Positions 37,301 through 48,501 of a stretch of 60,000 bases of DNA are shown here, piece by piece. Source of the stretch: Membranipora membranacea (Eukaryota > Bryozoa > Gymnolaemata > Cheilostomatida > Membraniporidae); the NCBI GenBank assembly GCA_914767715.1, contig OU612068.1, forward strand, positions 18,974,001 through 19,034,000, read 5' to 3'. The notes below the pieces were generated by a model. The model was not told where the DNA came from. It worked only from the letters and a program-made list of their open reading frames with translations, and searched no databases. A program made the position numbers and the translations under genes. The first letter of the stretch is position 1, and the number at the start of each line of letters is the position of its first letter.

Positions 37301-39169
37301 AAATCTGATGCTTATCAGGTATAGTGATTAAACAACTGTCCTAGATCCAGCCAAAATTGAAAATTGACTGATGAATTAAAAATGATGATGTAGGAATGTG
37401 TCATTTGTGTAATAAACAGCCAGATAAATCTAAGAAAAATATTATGCTAAACCATATAAAGTTGTTCATGTATTTTGATCATTTGTATGACCCTAGGATT
37501 GTTAACTCTGATTCTGAAAGACTGTCATATCATATTATATTAACAAATGTCATGTCAATGTCATATGATATTAACAAAATCACATATTCACATATTCACA
37601 ACTTAAATTTAATCAATCATGTTCCAAATTTTACCAGATGTGGCTGAAAAAGTCTAAGCAGAAGGAGCAGGAAGAGTTTGGGAGTGACGATGAGGCTCCA
37701 TCTGGTCGATCCTCACACAGATCCCGCGGTGGTAAACGTGGAGGAGGAGGACAAAACAGGATAGAAGTTCTCGGATATAAACCATTCAGTAAGTGTCTTA
37801 TTCAGAATATAGTTTTTAACTCACGGTTATTTCTCCAGGCCTTACCCCCAAATTAAACACATCTCAAGTCTGTGCATGCATCTTCATTTTCCTTTCTGTT
37901 GAATTCAAACTATTTCTTGCCAGAAATGGCACTTGCTAACTGCTTTTCCCACACATGATACCCTATGAGGTGTTACCCTCTGTATCTCATCTTACCAGAA
38001 CTGAATTGAAGTAAAGGTAATTTTATATCACAACTTGATTTGCTTTTTTCTCCTGGAATAAATCAATTCTCTTTGATATCCTCTGCTATGTTTGAATTTG
38101 ATTAAAGATCACAACTGAAGAGTTGACAGGTCCTTACTGTACAGTGTTGTCAAACTTTGAAACAGGCTACATTGGGAATCAGTGTTTGTGGTGTTGAGTT
38201 GATACACCTAGTCTTAGTTAGTAAATCTGGAATATTTGGTTGGATCTCTCCATGATTTGAAAATAGTTGGGTCTCAATGGAGCGCTTTTCTGAAAGTAAT
38301 ACCACTGTTGCTGCGCTACAGAGATAGTCAATATCCCAAGGTTATTCTGCGGCCAGAGTGGGTTTTGACAAAGTATGACGTAGTGATATGACGTAGTGAT
38401 TGAGGCAGTGTCAGTTCAGTCAAATTCCTGGACCAATTTAGCCAAAAAAATTCATTCTAAGTACCTATTTAGCTAATGGATGTACATTTTGACGTCATAG
38501 TTGTTACAGGTTGCTCAAGTTTTCTTTTTATCTCTAAAAAAAATCTCAATTTAATTTCTTTCATCCATAAATTAAATAAACAAAAGATATATGTAATTTT
38601 CCTGATAAAAGTAGTTTGTTTTTCTTGATCAAGTATGACATACTCATATATGTATGAGGTGTCACATCAATCAAATTACTGGAACATTAATGACAGTATG
38701 ATGATCATTGAAGTTTTGCTGTGTCACCCGTCAATATTGATTGCTCAACTATTTGGAAAAAACGCAAAAAATAGATGTGAAACGTATTTCAAGAATTTGA
38801 CATTACTGAGTCATTGCAAGAATAATGTAGACAATTCATAGGCGGATGTAGGATACCCAGTAGTCCACCCTTGATAATTGCACAGTCAGGTTAATTCAGC
38901 AGTTTTGTGATCATATGATTATGACTGAATTCTTATGCGTGATCTTTTTTACAGGACATCGTACGATGAAAACCGAGCCTAACGACAAGAGAAAATTCAA
39001 GCGAGAGATGAGGTCCAAGGACGAGATAGTTAAGAGCAGAAATGTAAAGGAAAAGAGAGAGTTTCACGAAAAACAAAGACAGTTATCCAAACGGGGACGT
39101 GGAGGTGGAGCGCGTGGCGGCGGAGGCCGCGGGGGTGGCGGTGGAAGAGGTGGCAGAGGGCGTCGCTGA
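28364..39169 (+). CDS. DDX54: ATP-dependent RNA helicase DDX54 (Dbp10 family)
   Basis: Nineteen exons: 28364-28487, 28825-28895, 29140-29328, 29510-29559, 30217-30258, 30858-30953, 31310-31493, 31986-32117, 32608-32818, 33141-33272, 33696-33790, 34352-34481, 35185-35255, 35673-35855, 36292-36422, 36769-36873, 37204-37318, 37638-37788 and 38955-39169; 808 residues (human 881). The family is a nucleolar DEAD-box helicase of large-subunit ribosome assembly. Seen: Q motif with Phe38 and Gln63, ARTGSGKT (80-87), SPTREL (113-118), GGD (142-144), TPGR (163-166), DEAD (187-190), SAT (218-220), TDLAARGID (335-343) and [11 protein letters not shown] (364-374). DDX54 is identified by the C-terminal half: [12 protein letters not shown], the DFNSERG block followed by [23 protein letters not shown] and IKTESG. 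Exon 15 has a basic KKKRK. The last ~24 residues are almost only Gly and Arg. Longer introns hold a TTAA MITE, a SINE and a minisatellite. Confidence 0.95.
29738..30114. mobile_element. TTAA-target MITE in DDX54 intron 4, 377 bp
   Basis: A perfect 17 bp terminal inverted repeat AGGGCAACCAAGGTTTC bounds the element. TTAA is present at both ends (29734-29737 and 30115-30118). The interior has no open frame of note. TTAA duplication is the hallmark of piggyBac-type (also Kolobok-type) transposases, so this is a non-autonomous derivative mobilised by such an enzyme. Confidence 0.8.
30440..30581 (-). mobile_element. tRNA-derived SINE or tRNA pseudogene in DDX54 intron 5
   Basis: On the minus strand there is a box A (TGGCTCAGTTGG, 30565-30576) and a box B (GGGTCGAATCC, within 30512-30523), the internal RNA polymerase III promoter of tRNAs. 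The 5' end GGAGGTG does not pair with the 3' acceptor position and the anticodon arm does not form a normal loop, so this is not a functional tRNA gene. The sequence continues about 70 bases into an AT-repeat tail near 30440, as SINEs do. Confidence 0.6.
31141..31310 (+). repeat. Tandem duplication carrying the DDX54 exon 7 splice acceptor
   Basis: CTAAATATTTTGG occurs at 31141 and 31240, and TTGCTGTTTGAT followed by a splice acceptor and AGACTGT occurs at 31205 and 31293. The units are about 90-100 bp and diverged between these anchors. The second acceptor (31308-31309) is the one that continues the helicase frame. Confidence 0.5.
34515..34660 (+). repeat. 40 bp minisatellite in DDX54 intron 12
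   Basis: About 3.6 units of CATAGCTTATCATCCCCTCC followed by CCCCTGCATTGAGTGTGAGG, with starts at 34541, 34581 and 34621 and a shortened first unit at 34515. Units differ by a few substitutions. Noncoding. Confidence 0.75.
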
Positions 39170-39591
39170 AAGCTCATGGTTTTTCAAAGGCTTTTTGTTC
39201 TGTAAAATATTGAAGGGAGAAGTGGGACTGAGGAGTTTTCTACAGTATCAATGGGAACTGAATCTAATAATACTTATAAAAAACAATAACACACCATTCC
39301 AAATGTTGTTGATTTATAATTCATTCTACTCAGACAGCTCATGTGGAATTTGAATCAGTCTAAATCTTTGACTAAAATAACTTTACTCAAAATTTAGTCA
39401 ATTCTGGAATTCATCATTCAACTTGAACCCAATATAATTTGTTATACGCTACAGCCCTGTAATTTGACTGCCAATAACATATGGGAGAAAAACATACGAT
39501 ATCTAACAACCTAAACAACACTTTAGATGGCCTGTGGATTCCTCTCTTATTTTTCCTATCATAGACATCAGACAAGCAAAACCAGCTCTTA

Positions 39592-41337
39592 GGCCAGAAG
39601 CAGCTATAGCATAAGTTGTTATGGCACGAACAATATTTGATGGCAGGATACTGATCGCGTTTTATACTTCATTGGTGTATGTTCTGTAAAATTCACCGGG
39701 TGTACCCAGTTGTAGTGGTCATATTTAGGAATTAAGAGGGGTTTTATTGTTACATTTTATGTATGGGGACATAACTCCTATTCTGACAGTATGATAATGA
39801 AATAACTCATGCAAAACATTCTAATTTTCAGGGATTCCCAGGTTGAATTTGCATTGTGGGTATTTTGTTGACATACCAATTTATTTACAAAGCAAACTTG
39901 CAGAAGTCTGCTCGTGTTAGATCAGCACAAGTTGTAACATTTCAATGGAATAATGTCAAACTTCTTTGAGGCTAGTATAATATTGTATGATCTAAGTCCA
40001 CTGTCTTGGCTCTTGGGGCAATTACAAACAACATTGTTTGATGTTTCAACAGCTTTGCATCTTTTCCTAACAGGCTCATGACATGATATGGTGAAAGCGG
40101 TAGCGGCAACGCTGTCACTGACGATCCACCTCATGCAATGATATAATATATTATGCTAACACAGTACTATAGTCTTGACTTCTGCCAACTGCATCAAAAT
40201 GACTAATTACAATTGATAGTGTGATTATTTGGGATATGCAGTAGTGCTGCCGCTGACCGTTTCAACTGAGTACACCCTCATATTTGGATTCCGCAATTTT
40301 ATTCACTCTGGAGAGACCTGTTTTTCCCCACATCAACTTTGTCTCACATTATCACTTTTTAGCAGTCTCATGACTTGGCTGTTTCTTGTCTTGTTCTCGT
40401 GGGGATGTAGCGCTGTCGCTGACCACCTTTTGAAATATCGTGTTAAAGCGCAGTTATAGTCATGTTCTCTGCTGATCATATTGAACTCACAACATTTCAT
40501 CTATGGTTCCAGGTTCCAGATATGCTGCCACGCTGCCGCTGACATGATTGTTACCACTGGGTACACTCTCAGTTTTGGATGCAGCATGTTGTTTTACCTT
40601 GCAAGAAATATCATTGTTTTAAGCTCGTAACATTTCACATTTTAAAAGCAATTTGACATGATTGCCTTAATTGGGTACCCTCTGATCTTTTGATTCAGCA
40701 TGTTGTTTTACCTAAGTAATACCTTTTACTTAAACTCTTGACATTTTGATCGTTGAAAGCAATTTTGAGAAAAATTGCGGATATGCTGTTGCGCTGCCGC
40801 TTACATGAATGGCCTTATCGCTTCAACCGGGTACACCCTTGTTTTTGTATTCAGCATGTTGTTTTTCCCTAGTAAGACCTTTTTTGAGATTCTGAACATT
40901 TCACTTGCTAAATGCGATTTTGAGAAAAATTGCAGATATGCTGCCGCAAGACAGTGGTCTTAGACCACACATAAAAGTTTGACCTAATTCAATTCAAACT
41001 TGTGCTGATCTAAAATAAGCAGACTTCTGCAAGTTTACTTGGTAAATAATTTGGCATGTCAACAAAATCCCCACAAGGCAATTTCAACCCGGAATTCCCT
41101 GAAAATCAGAAAATTTATTTCATTATCATACTGTTAGAATAGGAGTTATGTCCCTATACATATAATGTAAAAATAAAACACCTTTTAATTTCTAAATATG
41201 ACCACTACAACTGGGTACACCCGGTGAATTTTACATAACAAACACCAATGAAGTATAAAACGCGATCAGTTTCCTGCCATCAAAAATTGTCCGTGCCATT
41301 ATTTTATAGAGCAGTTACAGCTAGGCTGCTTCTGGCC
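39592..41337. mobile_element. Non-autonomous DNA transposon with ~0.4 kb terminal inverted repeats
   Basis: The left arm (39592-40008) reads GGCCAGAAGCAGC..GATGGCAGGA..CACCGGGTGTACCCAGTTGTAG and reaches AGTCCACTGTCTTG. The right arm (40947-41337) is its reverse complement at roughly 85-90% identity by eye, with small indels. TA dinucleotides flank both ends, consistent with a TA target. Between the arms are diverged, roughly tandem units at about 40229, 40519, 40657 and 40778 sharing GATATGCTGC..GCTGCCGCT..GGGTACACCCT..TCAGCATGTTGTTTT. No transposase is encoded. The element is 1746 bp. Confidence 0.8.
40100..40946 (+). repeat. Internal imperfect tandem repeats of the long-TIR element
   Basis: At least four diverged units of about 130-290 bp share a GCTGCCGCTGAC block, a GGGTACACCCT block and AGCATGTTGTTTTACCT. 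Their spacing is irregular because of indels. Confidence 0.6.
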
Positions 41338-42178
41338 TATCTGTGGATGCGTCATCTTGAGCTATAGTCATCAATCAGGCTAAGAGTGACATGGGCGGTC
41401 AAATAGTTTATTATAACCTGGATGGCAAATGTGTTATAAGGAGATGCTGTGCAGAATGCATTCCGGCAGTGATCTGCAGATGGGTCCCTGGATGATCTGG
41501 CATTTTGTTGTTCAGTTATTTATAGTTGCTGGCTAGAACAAGATTTTATTGAGCCAAAAAAAATTGTTGAATGAGCCCTGTGCCTGTAGGGTATCTGGTA
41601 TGGGTTAGCCAACACATCGGCTATTACGGACACAAAATTCGAACAGTCTCCCCACTGGTTCAGTCCAAATTAAAATTAAAAATGTGAAAAAGATTTGGTT
41701 GCTGTGCATTGTTTTGACTCAACCATGAATGCAATGTTACGCAAATGCTTATTAATCGATATAATTGACCTTGCGGTTCTTTCTATTGATTAATAGGTTC
41801 TGAATTCATGTTTAGCAGAGCATTGAGGCTGTAGATGTTGTTCTAGAACACCCGCATCAATAAATCCCCGTACTGTTTGCTAGAACAAATAGTTACTGGG
41901 GTAAAGTAAACTGAGAACCATGGTTAATTATGTTGTTATCTGGGGGTGTCATGTTTCAACCCGTAGTCTCTTGTTAACGTGTTAATTCTTTTGTAATAAT
42001 ACGCTATCAGCAAGTATTCATTGAATTGCGCCTAGTCATAGTGAGCTTTCATGTTCACATCAGATATAAGGAAGCGAGAAAGCTGGTAGTTCATTCATTG
42101 ATTCGTAATAAATCTAGAAGCAAGCATTAAGCTTCCCAGTTTCTCACAATTGCTAGTTCAGTATTCAAGATAAAGAAA

Positions 42179-43073
42179 ATGTCTAAGGCAAAAGGAGTTG
42201 TTGATGCCAAGATTGCCGGCAAGAAGGTAGTTGTGTTCAGCAAATCATCCTGCCCATTCTGTGTGCAAACCAAGAATCTGCTCAAGCAGTATAACCTCAC
42301 AGCTGAAGATTACGAAGTCGTGGAGATGGACAGGTCACCTTACAGCAGTGACATGGCTGCCATGCAAGATTACCTCAGAAGTATAACTGGTGCTCGCTCG
42401 GTAAGTGTTATCATAGAGTTAGAGACTCACTAACTCCTAGGTGTTATCAAGCATACCGCTCACCTAATTGTTCAGTTAACTTCTTGTAATATTTGTGAGA
42501 TGCTAAACTGTATCTTAGATCCAAGGTTTTACTTGAGCCTACCTTAACAAGGTCTGTTTTAGCAAAGCCGTGATTCAAGCGAGCAGTTGATGAGAAAACT
42601 TCCAACTGAAGTTTTCATCTCCTGTTTCCCAAAATACAAAAACATGGGTTAAGTTGGCTGACTTTTTAACCGATCTAGGGCTTTAGACATGTAGAGTTCT
42701 TCTATGTCAAATTGAGTTCACTGGTAGGAGCGATGAACTAAATCCATAGTTCATTAGTATGAATCTCTTGAGTATCAGTTGTCTGGGGTTGTTTGACATG
42801 TTGGGCTGGCTTACCACAACATATCAACACTGGATAAGTGGACCAGATTCGTCAACCAGTTTATAGTCCAGGTGTTCACCTGGCTTTCAACCGGTAGCTT
42901 GTCAAAACAGGCTAAAGTCCTAAAACAGTTTCTTGTTTGAGTATCCTCATATATATATATCTTGACTGTTTTAGGTACCACGAGTATTTGTTGGAGGTAA
43001 ATCAGTCGGAGGCTGTGATGATACTACTGCAGCACATCGCTCAGGAAGCCTAAAGAAAATGATCGAAGCTTAG
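42179..43073 (+). CDS. Dithiol glutaredoxin
   Basis: Exons 42179-42400 and 42975-43073 give 106 residues, the usual size of a single-domain class I glutaredoxin. The family uses glutathione to reduce protein disulfides and mixed glutathione disulfides. The active site is CPFC (25-28). SVP supplies the cis-proline (Pro76), and GGCDD (86-90) is the glutathione-binding loop. LTGA-like wording before the cis-Pro (SITGARS) matches cytosolic GLRX-type proteins. There is no signal peptide or mitochondrial presequence, so a cytosolic location is likely. CPFC differs from the commoner CPYC by one conservative residue. The intron splits the protein just before the cis-Pro loop. A decayed duplicate with the same intron position follows 2 kb downstream. 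Confidence 0.93.
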
Positions 43074-45040
43074 AGATTTGCAGTCAAGTCAGAGACTTTA
43101 GATCATCCATAGTGCATAGTCTCTGTTCGAGTTACATATTGTAATATACTGTGATTGTTATTATTACACTTTGAGGAAGTGCCCATTCATCTCATTCACA
43201 AAATTTCGTCACAAGGCTTTTTTAATATCTACTTGGATATCATGCCATATATTTGTTGTTGTCTGTCGCTGCACTCATTCGTTATCAAGTAGTCTATTTT
43301 TTGACTGATCAAATGAGATATCTAGTCTTGTTCGTTTCTTATAATTTATATATTTCTGCCCACCATAAGGGTTTTACTAAGAACTATGTTTGCCAATGTA
43401 TCGCTATAATATACTGTGTTGGGAAGTAGAAATGATTGATTAATGCTTCTTTAATCACCCTGATTAGAGGGCCTTGACCTAGTAATGTCAGATGGATCAG
43501 TTTCAGCAATAGACCTTATCGGGTTCCACGCCAGACAGTAGAGTCGAAATGGCCTGCACGTAGTAGCTTGCATGCTCCATTGGTTGAGACATCCTGGGTC
43601 GTGCTGGCATGTTTTCAGTGTTCAGCCAGTACCTGCATGATCAATAATTGTATATACATCATCTGCAACAACACGAGGCAAAATGGAGCTGTAGCAGCAA
43701 TGAGCAGCATAATCCATAATGATTTGTAAAACCTGTAGTTGAGTTGCCAAGTTGCTGGTTTGCATATTAATAATACCATTGTTGCCTAGTTTGGCCTCCT
43801 AGGTTGAGGCCAATAACTAGCGATATCGTTTACAAAAGCCCTTGTTTGGAGAGAGCTGATTGATAATGTAATGCCAATCTAGGCACAAAACACCAAGCAC
43901 GAGTCTGCAACTCTTTAGTTGACAATATACTTCCCCCAATATGAAAATGGTACCTAAACTTTTTCACCAACTGTAGAGTACCCATGCTAGATTTAACATA
44001 AATTTTGGATGTTTTGATTTATAATCTTCCAAACAATATGTCTGAGAGGGTGTCTTGACAATCAATAGAATATCAATCGAGGTTCTGTGTTTGTGCAGTT
44101 TTTGAGTTTTATTGTCATTCTGGAGTTTTGGCACCTTTGCTTAGGAAGCAGAAAACTCCAATGTTCAAATTTATACTAAGATCGGTTCTGGTTTATTGTT
44201 CTGCACCAATATGTCTCCAAGCAAGTTTAAAATTTTCCATTATTCATGACTCTGATGCCATATGAGCCCATAAAGCTTCAAAGATAGCAAGGGTTCCAAC
44301 TAGAAATTAATATGCTATTTTCTTCGTGGTAAATTCAGATATTTGAATTTTGCAACCCATGGTCTCGTGTGAATATTGCCTGTTATGACTTGATCAGCGT
44401 ATCCGCCATAAGTGGATGAAATAGCATAATCAGTTCGCAGAATTAAGGACAACTTGGCTACCTCACATATATATTATTATTATTTGGAAGGTAGCCTAGC
44501 CAATGTTTTTACTTTGTTCGACTGTTTTGGGGAAGACAACCAACTTAATCTGATTAATATTCATTTTATTTGGTATTATTGTCATGGCATATCACAATGA
44601 TGGTATTGGAATGTCCCTGTTGTTTCAAATCTGCATCAAACCGGCTAACCGGCATCAAACTATGTAAAAATCTGCTTGTCAGATATTTCAGTAAAAGGTA
44701 TTGGGTCGCAGTAGCAGTTCTAGTCGGCATATTTCGTGGCTATAATATGTATCCGTTCAATTACTTAGCTAGCTGCATCAACAGAAATTTTTTTACAACT
44801 TTATCATTTTTCATATACATTCTATTATAATTGCTTAGACAACAATAATAACACTATACCCCAAAAAACACATTGTGATAACTATGACAACCCTACACCA
44901 AGTGTTTTGAAATCTCGTATTGTGATGAACCTAGTCAGCTTTCAACTACACCTAGCAGTTAGCAGCTAGTCCAAATTCCAACTCATATAAATTGGTTCTA
45001 CTTTCAAACTGAACATACCTGAGCAGAAAAAAATTTTATA
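43074..45040. other. Interval between the glutaredoxin gene and its pseudogene
   Basis: The glutaredoxin 3' UTR is followed by about 1.8 kb with no convincing exon. An 86-codon frame at 44570-44830 has no domain and no homologue I recognise. Confidence 0.35.
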
Positions 45041-45745
45041 AATGCCAAAATTGCTGGTAAAAAAGTAGTCCAGCAAGTTCATCAGTGAGTTCTCTATAAA
45101 AATCTCAGAGCAGTATAAGCTCCAAGCAAAGATTTATGATGTTGTAGATATGTGGCCTTATCTCAGTGGCCCCAATTTTGTTAGGGCCGCTGACATGAGG
45201 CCAGTAGATATGGACATGGATCCTTGAATGAATGAAAATATATGCTTAACATGCAAGCCTACCTCAAAAGTCTTACTGGAGGCAGCTCGGTATGTACAAA
45301 GCTTGTTTCAGGATCATTGACTGTTGGTTGAGCTCCTAATATTGAGGCGGTCACTGCGAACATTCTCACAGTAAGGTTAAGCACAGGCCATGGGCCATTA
45401 AATTAGGCAGCTGATCAAATTGCTCAAAATTAAGTCTATTGAAGTTGGATTACTTGTGATTGCAACAGCTTTGGTAGCTACATAGTTAAAGGACGTGAAA
45501 TTTGCTTCTATCTTACTGTTTAGGTGGATTAAAAGAAGACTTCACTACTTCTTGCCAAAATGAAGTATGATGAGTCTCAATTGAAACCAAAGGTTCCTCT
45601 ATTTACAATGAAAGAATCCTATCTTTCATCTATTTCACTTGTCAGGTATTGTGCGAGCTCCAAAAATTTTTGTCAATGGTAAGTTATTAGGATGCAGTGA
45701 CAAATACTTCCGCTACACATGAATCTGGAAATTGATAAAAGCTGG
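45041..45745 (+). pseudogene. Glutaredoxin pseudogene (tandem duplicate)
   Basis: Nucleotide similarity to the gene at 42179 is visible in blocks. AATGCCAAAATTGCTGGTAA matches the start of exon 1; CAGTATAAGCTC and GATGTTGTAGATATG match its middle; a block from 45251 to GCAGCTCG, followed by GTATGT, matches the exon 1 end and donor; and GTGCGAGCTCCAAAAATTTT from 45652 matches exon 2 (VRAPKIFVNGK in place of VPRVFVGGK). The CPFC active-site segment is deleted, stops and frameshifts interrupt the rest, and a later in-frame TGA ends exon 2. The intron is kept at the same place, so this arose by DNA duplication, not retroposition. Confidence 0.85.
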
Positions 45746-48254
45746 AGTTCTCACTGAACATGTTTTATATTTTGCAGATGTCAAGATTTTCTACCTGCGC
45801 TGACAATTCAGGCTTCCTTCAGATACATTTTATAGGATTGAGATTAAAACTCCAGATATGAAACCAACTTGAGACAATTGTTATGATGTCTGCATCGCCT
45901 GTAAAGAGATAACAATTTTCAGTTCAGTTCATAGTAGTGCTCTCCCATTTATTATATTCTTTAAATTGCCAAAATAACAAGGAACTTAACTTCAATTTGA
46001 TTTTGCACTTACCAACTTTACTTTGTCATGCACTCCTGTGTTGCTCTGCCACCCAACCAACTGTCTTTGTGATTTAATGACCGTGCTGGATAAGTAATAA
46101 TGTTACTAGAGTCATATTGTATAGAAAGTCGTATTTGCACTCCTTTATCAAGTGTCAATATGTTCATGAGTCAGCCTAAGCTTGGTCACATGAGCTTATT
46201 TTACCACACAGGTGTTAATACACTGGCTACATGAGCAAAAACCAGAGGTGTAGGATATAATTTGTCAAAAACATTGATCATCTTACTGTTGCTTCTATGG
46301 AAACATGCTCATGTGGTAGTTGTGTACCCTTATTCCACAAGAAGACAACCTTTGAAGTTAGAATTGATTGTGCTGAATATTGAAACAGTTATAGGTGTAA
46401 AATTTGGTCAACAGAGGTGTAGAATCCTTGAATCAAGAGGTTTATTACAATGATAAAAATCTCATTGCTACCAATTCATGAAACTTTATACGGTTGGCGC
46501 CCAAAGAAAATAAACATGGACAATCGACAGGTGCTGCAAACACCATGATTTCTTGCCAAATATCTCCAAATTTCAAATAAATGAACATCAAATAACAACC
46601 ACTGCTGATATCAGTTAATAAGGAAGTTGGTTTTGATATAGGGTAGTGAGGAAGATCCCAGACATATGCAACGCAAAATCTGACATTGGGTATCAAGGTT
46701 TTTATCAAGAAAATAGTAGAACTTATCACACAGGCTTTTGTAGGGTTTCATTGAGAAATATTTTGGGAGCAGCTTTGAATTTTATTTGCTGGGTTAAAAA
46801 GGAAACTTTAGGGGTGGTCCATTTGATTTTAATTTTGTCTTAGCATTTTTGGTTGGTGGTCTAAAATTTCTGTCGAATGATTTAAAATGACAGCTGTGTG
46901 GGTGTTGGTGGTTTTAAACTCCACACTGGCAGCAATTATGCAAATCCAGATAAGAAAATTAATGCCTATTCACTGTATAAATATTTATAACCTGTTTCAT
47001 CGTGAATTTGTAAATGATTTATGCCATGATTATTGATTCCGCCACACAAAAAAAAACAATCTCCGCTGATAGCCAGCCACCAGCGTCCACGCACGTCACT
47101 AGAAAGTGCTAATTTCGCTCTAATCCTATTTCCTTGAGCTAATTCTGTATTTAGTTAATTCAGACTGGGTGGCATGCAGGTTTAATCGCATTTCTACGCC
47201 CAAGCGGGTTAGGTACTTGGCCTACTTTAATTCCAACTGAGATATAATAGTATAAGACAAAGAGTATCAGGACCTGCTTATTCATGAGTAATCTAAGAGA
47301 TAACGCTGGAATCCAATGTAGCTCACTTTCGCTGATAAAATATAAGAGTGTGCTAAGTCTATTACAAACAAACACTGCGGATGGTACAGGATCTGTCTCT
47401 CTGTCACGTAGAATGACGCGTCTATGAAAGTCAATAATATTGTAATATTATAATATGACAATATTATTAGCCATGTAAGTGCGTTGGTTGGCTAAAAGTC
47501 TTACCATTGTAATTTTACCACATATTAATAAAATCAATTTAAGTCAATAATAAATTCAAATATGCTGTGTTTGTTGAGTAATGTTATCTATTTATGTACA
47601 GAAGATAAAATACCATACTTAAGTGTCTGAGAACAAGTGAAGTCAATTTATTTATCACTTGGCGTTAGCAGAGCAATATCACCTCTCCTATCTCTGGCAA
47701 TCATTTCACGCTGAAACAGCACCGCTTACAAAGTTACCAATCAACGGCTGTAAGAAGATTGAAAATCAAGCTACAAGGACATCAAATTCATTGAGGCAAT
47801 AAGCGCAAAAAATCTGCAAGTTTGTATAGAAGTTTTGGACCGACAGCAAGACATTTAATTGAAGGTAAAAAAAATGTCTATTATATTTGCTGCTACACTT
47901 TTTTTGTCTTTTCATTAATATAATCTGAGTGAGCAGATTGAAGATCAGAGAACAATTTTTTTCTGTTATTGTTTTCTTTGAACAATCTTTTCAGTTAATA
48001 TATTTAAGCAAAACCTATCATTCATGTAATAAGTACCAATAATAAAATTTGATCAGCGGTAAGGTGTTGTATAGGCGGATCCTATACATTGCAGAATAAA
48101 GAATTGGGATTTTGCTTTTTTTTAAAGAACTGATTTGTTACTGGGTATATTTCATCATTATGTTTACCTGATAATTAAAATCCACAATTGCAATTGGGCA
48201 TGCTCGACAAATGAATATTCAGTAAAGTTTTTTTTGTTATTTCTTTTTTTGCAG
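45746..48254. other. Interval upstream of the secreted-peptide gene
   Basis: No conserved coding sequence. A minus-strand 94-codon frame (46445-46729) is unsupported. A short AT palindrome occurs at about 47431-47463 (AATATTGTAATATTATAATA and onward). The sequence around 47700-47865, ending at a possible donor GGTAAA near 47865, could be the non-coding first exon of the peptide gene. Confidence 0.35.
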
Positions 48255-48497
48255 ATGATATCTCGAGTGTATATCATATGCTGCCTCTGTGTGGTCTCCA
48301 TGGTGATCGTACAACAAGTGTCGTCAAGCAGTTTGTCTAAGTTTATGGATAACTACAAAATGTGCTTTGATGGATTCGTCGGAAATGATGTGGACTGCTA
48401 TTCTTGTGCCAGAAAATTACAAGACTTGTCTGTATACTCAAAATGCTGCTCTGGAGAAAAACAATATCTGGAATTCTGTAATGTCTATTTGCAATAA
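48255..48497 (+). CDS. Small secreted six-cysteine peptide, 80 residues, family unknown
   Basis: The coding region is one exon whose ATG directly follows a strong 3' splice site (long T tract then GCAG at 48251-48254), so a 5' non-coding exon is expected upstream. Residues 1 to about 24 are a hydrophobic signal peptide (IICCLCVVSMVIV). The rest, about 55 residues, has six cysteines at 37, 48, 51, 64, 65 and 75 (spacing 10-2-12-0-9), enough for three disulfides, with no transmembrane helix. There is no dibasic processing site except possibly RK at 53-54, and no C-terminal Gly for amidation. The CC pair recalls insulin A chains, but the spacing does not fit. It could be a peptide hormone, a secreted defence peptide or a toxin-like fold; none can be chosen. 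AATAAA overlaps the stop codon. Confidence 0.7.
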   Translation: MISRVYIICCLCVVSMVIVQQVSSSSLSKFMDNYKMCFDGFVGNDVDCYSCARKLQDLSVYSKCCSGEKQYLEFCNVYLQ

Positions 48498-48501
48498 TAA
48501 A
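48496..48501 (+). terminator. AATAAA overlapping the stop of the secreted-peptide gene
   Basis: AATAAA begins within the stop codon. A second one lies near 48579. The second, 82 bases downstream, is the likelier functional signal because the first leaves almost no 3' UTR. Confidence 0.4.

Larger units (their letters stand above)
39170..42178. other. Interval between DDX54 and the glutaredoxin gene
   Basis: After the DDX54 3' UTR (no canonical AATAAA seen nearby) the interval is occupied by the long-TIR element at 39592-41337. The last 0.8 kb before the glutaredoxin ATG is unique-looking promoter and leader sequence. Plus-strand frames of 60-76 codons at 40.2-41.0 kb are inside the element's repeats. 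Confidence 0.4.

Noticed and set aside
48318-48494. Reading the 80-residue peptide as an insulin/relaxin-like precursor because of its CC pair
   Set aside because: The A-chain spacing CC-x3-C-x8-C is absent (CC-x9-C here) and there is no B-chain signature or dibasic C-peptide borders.
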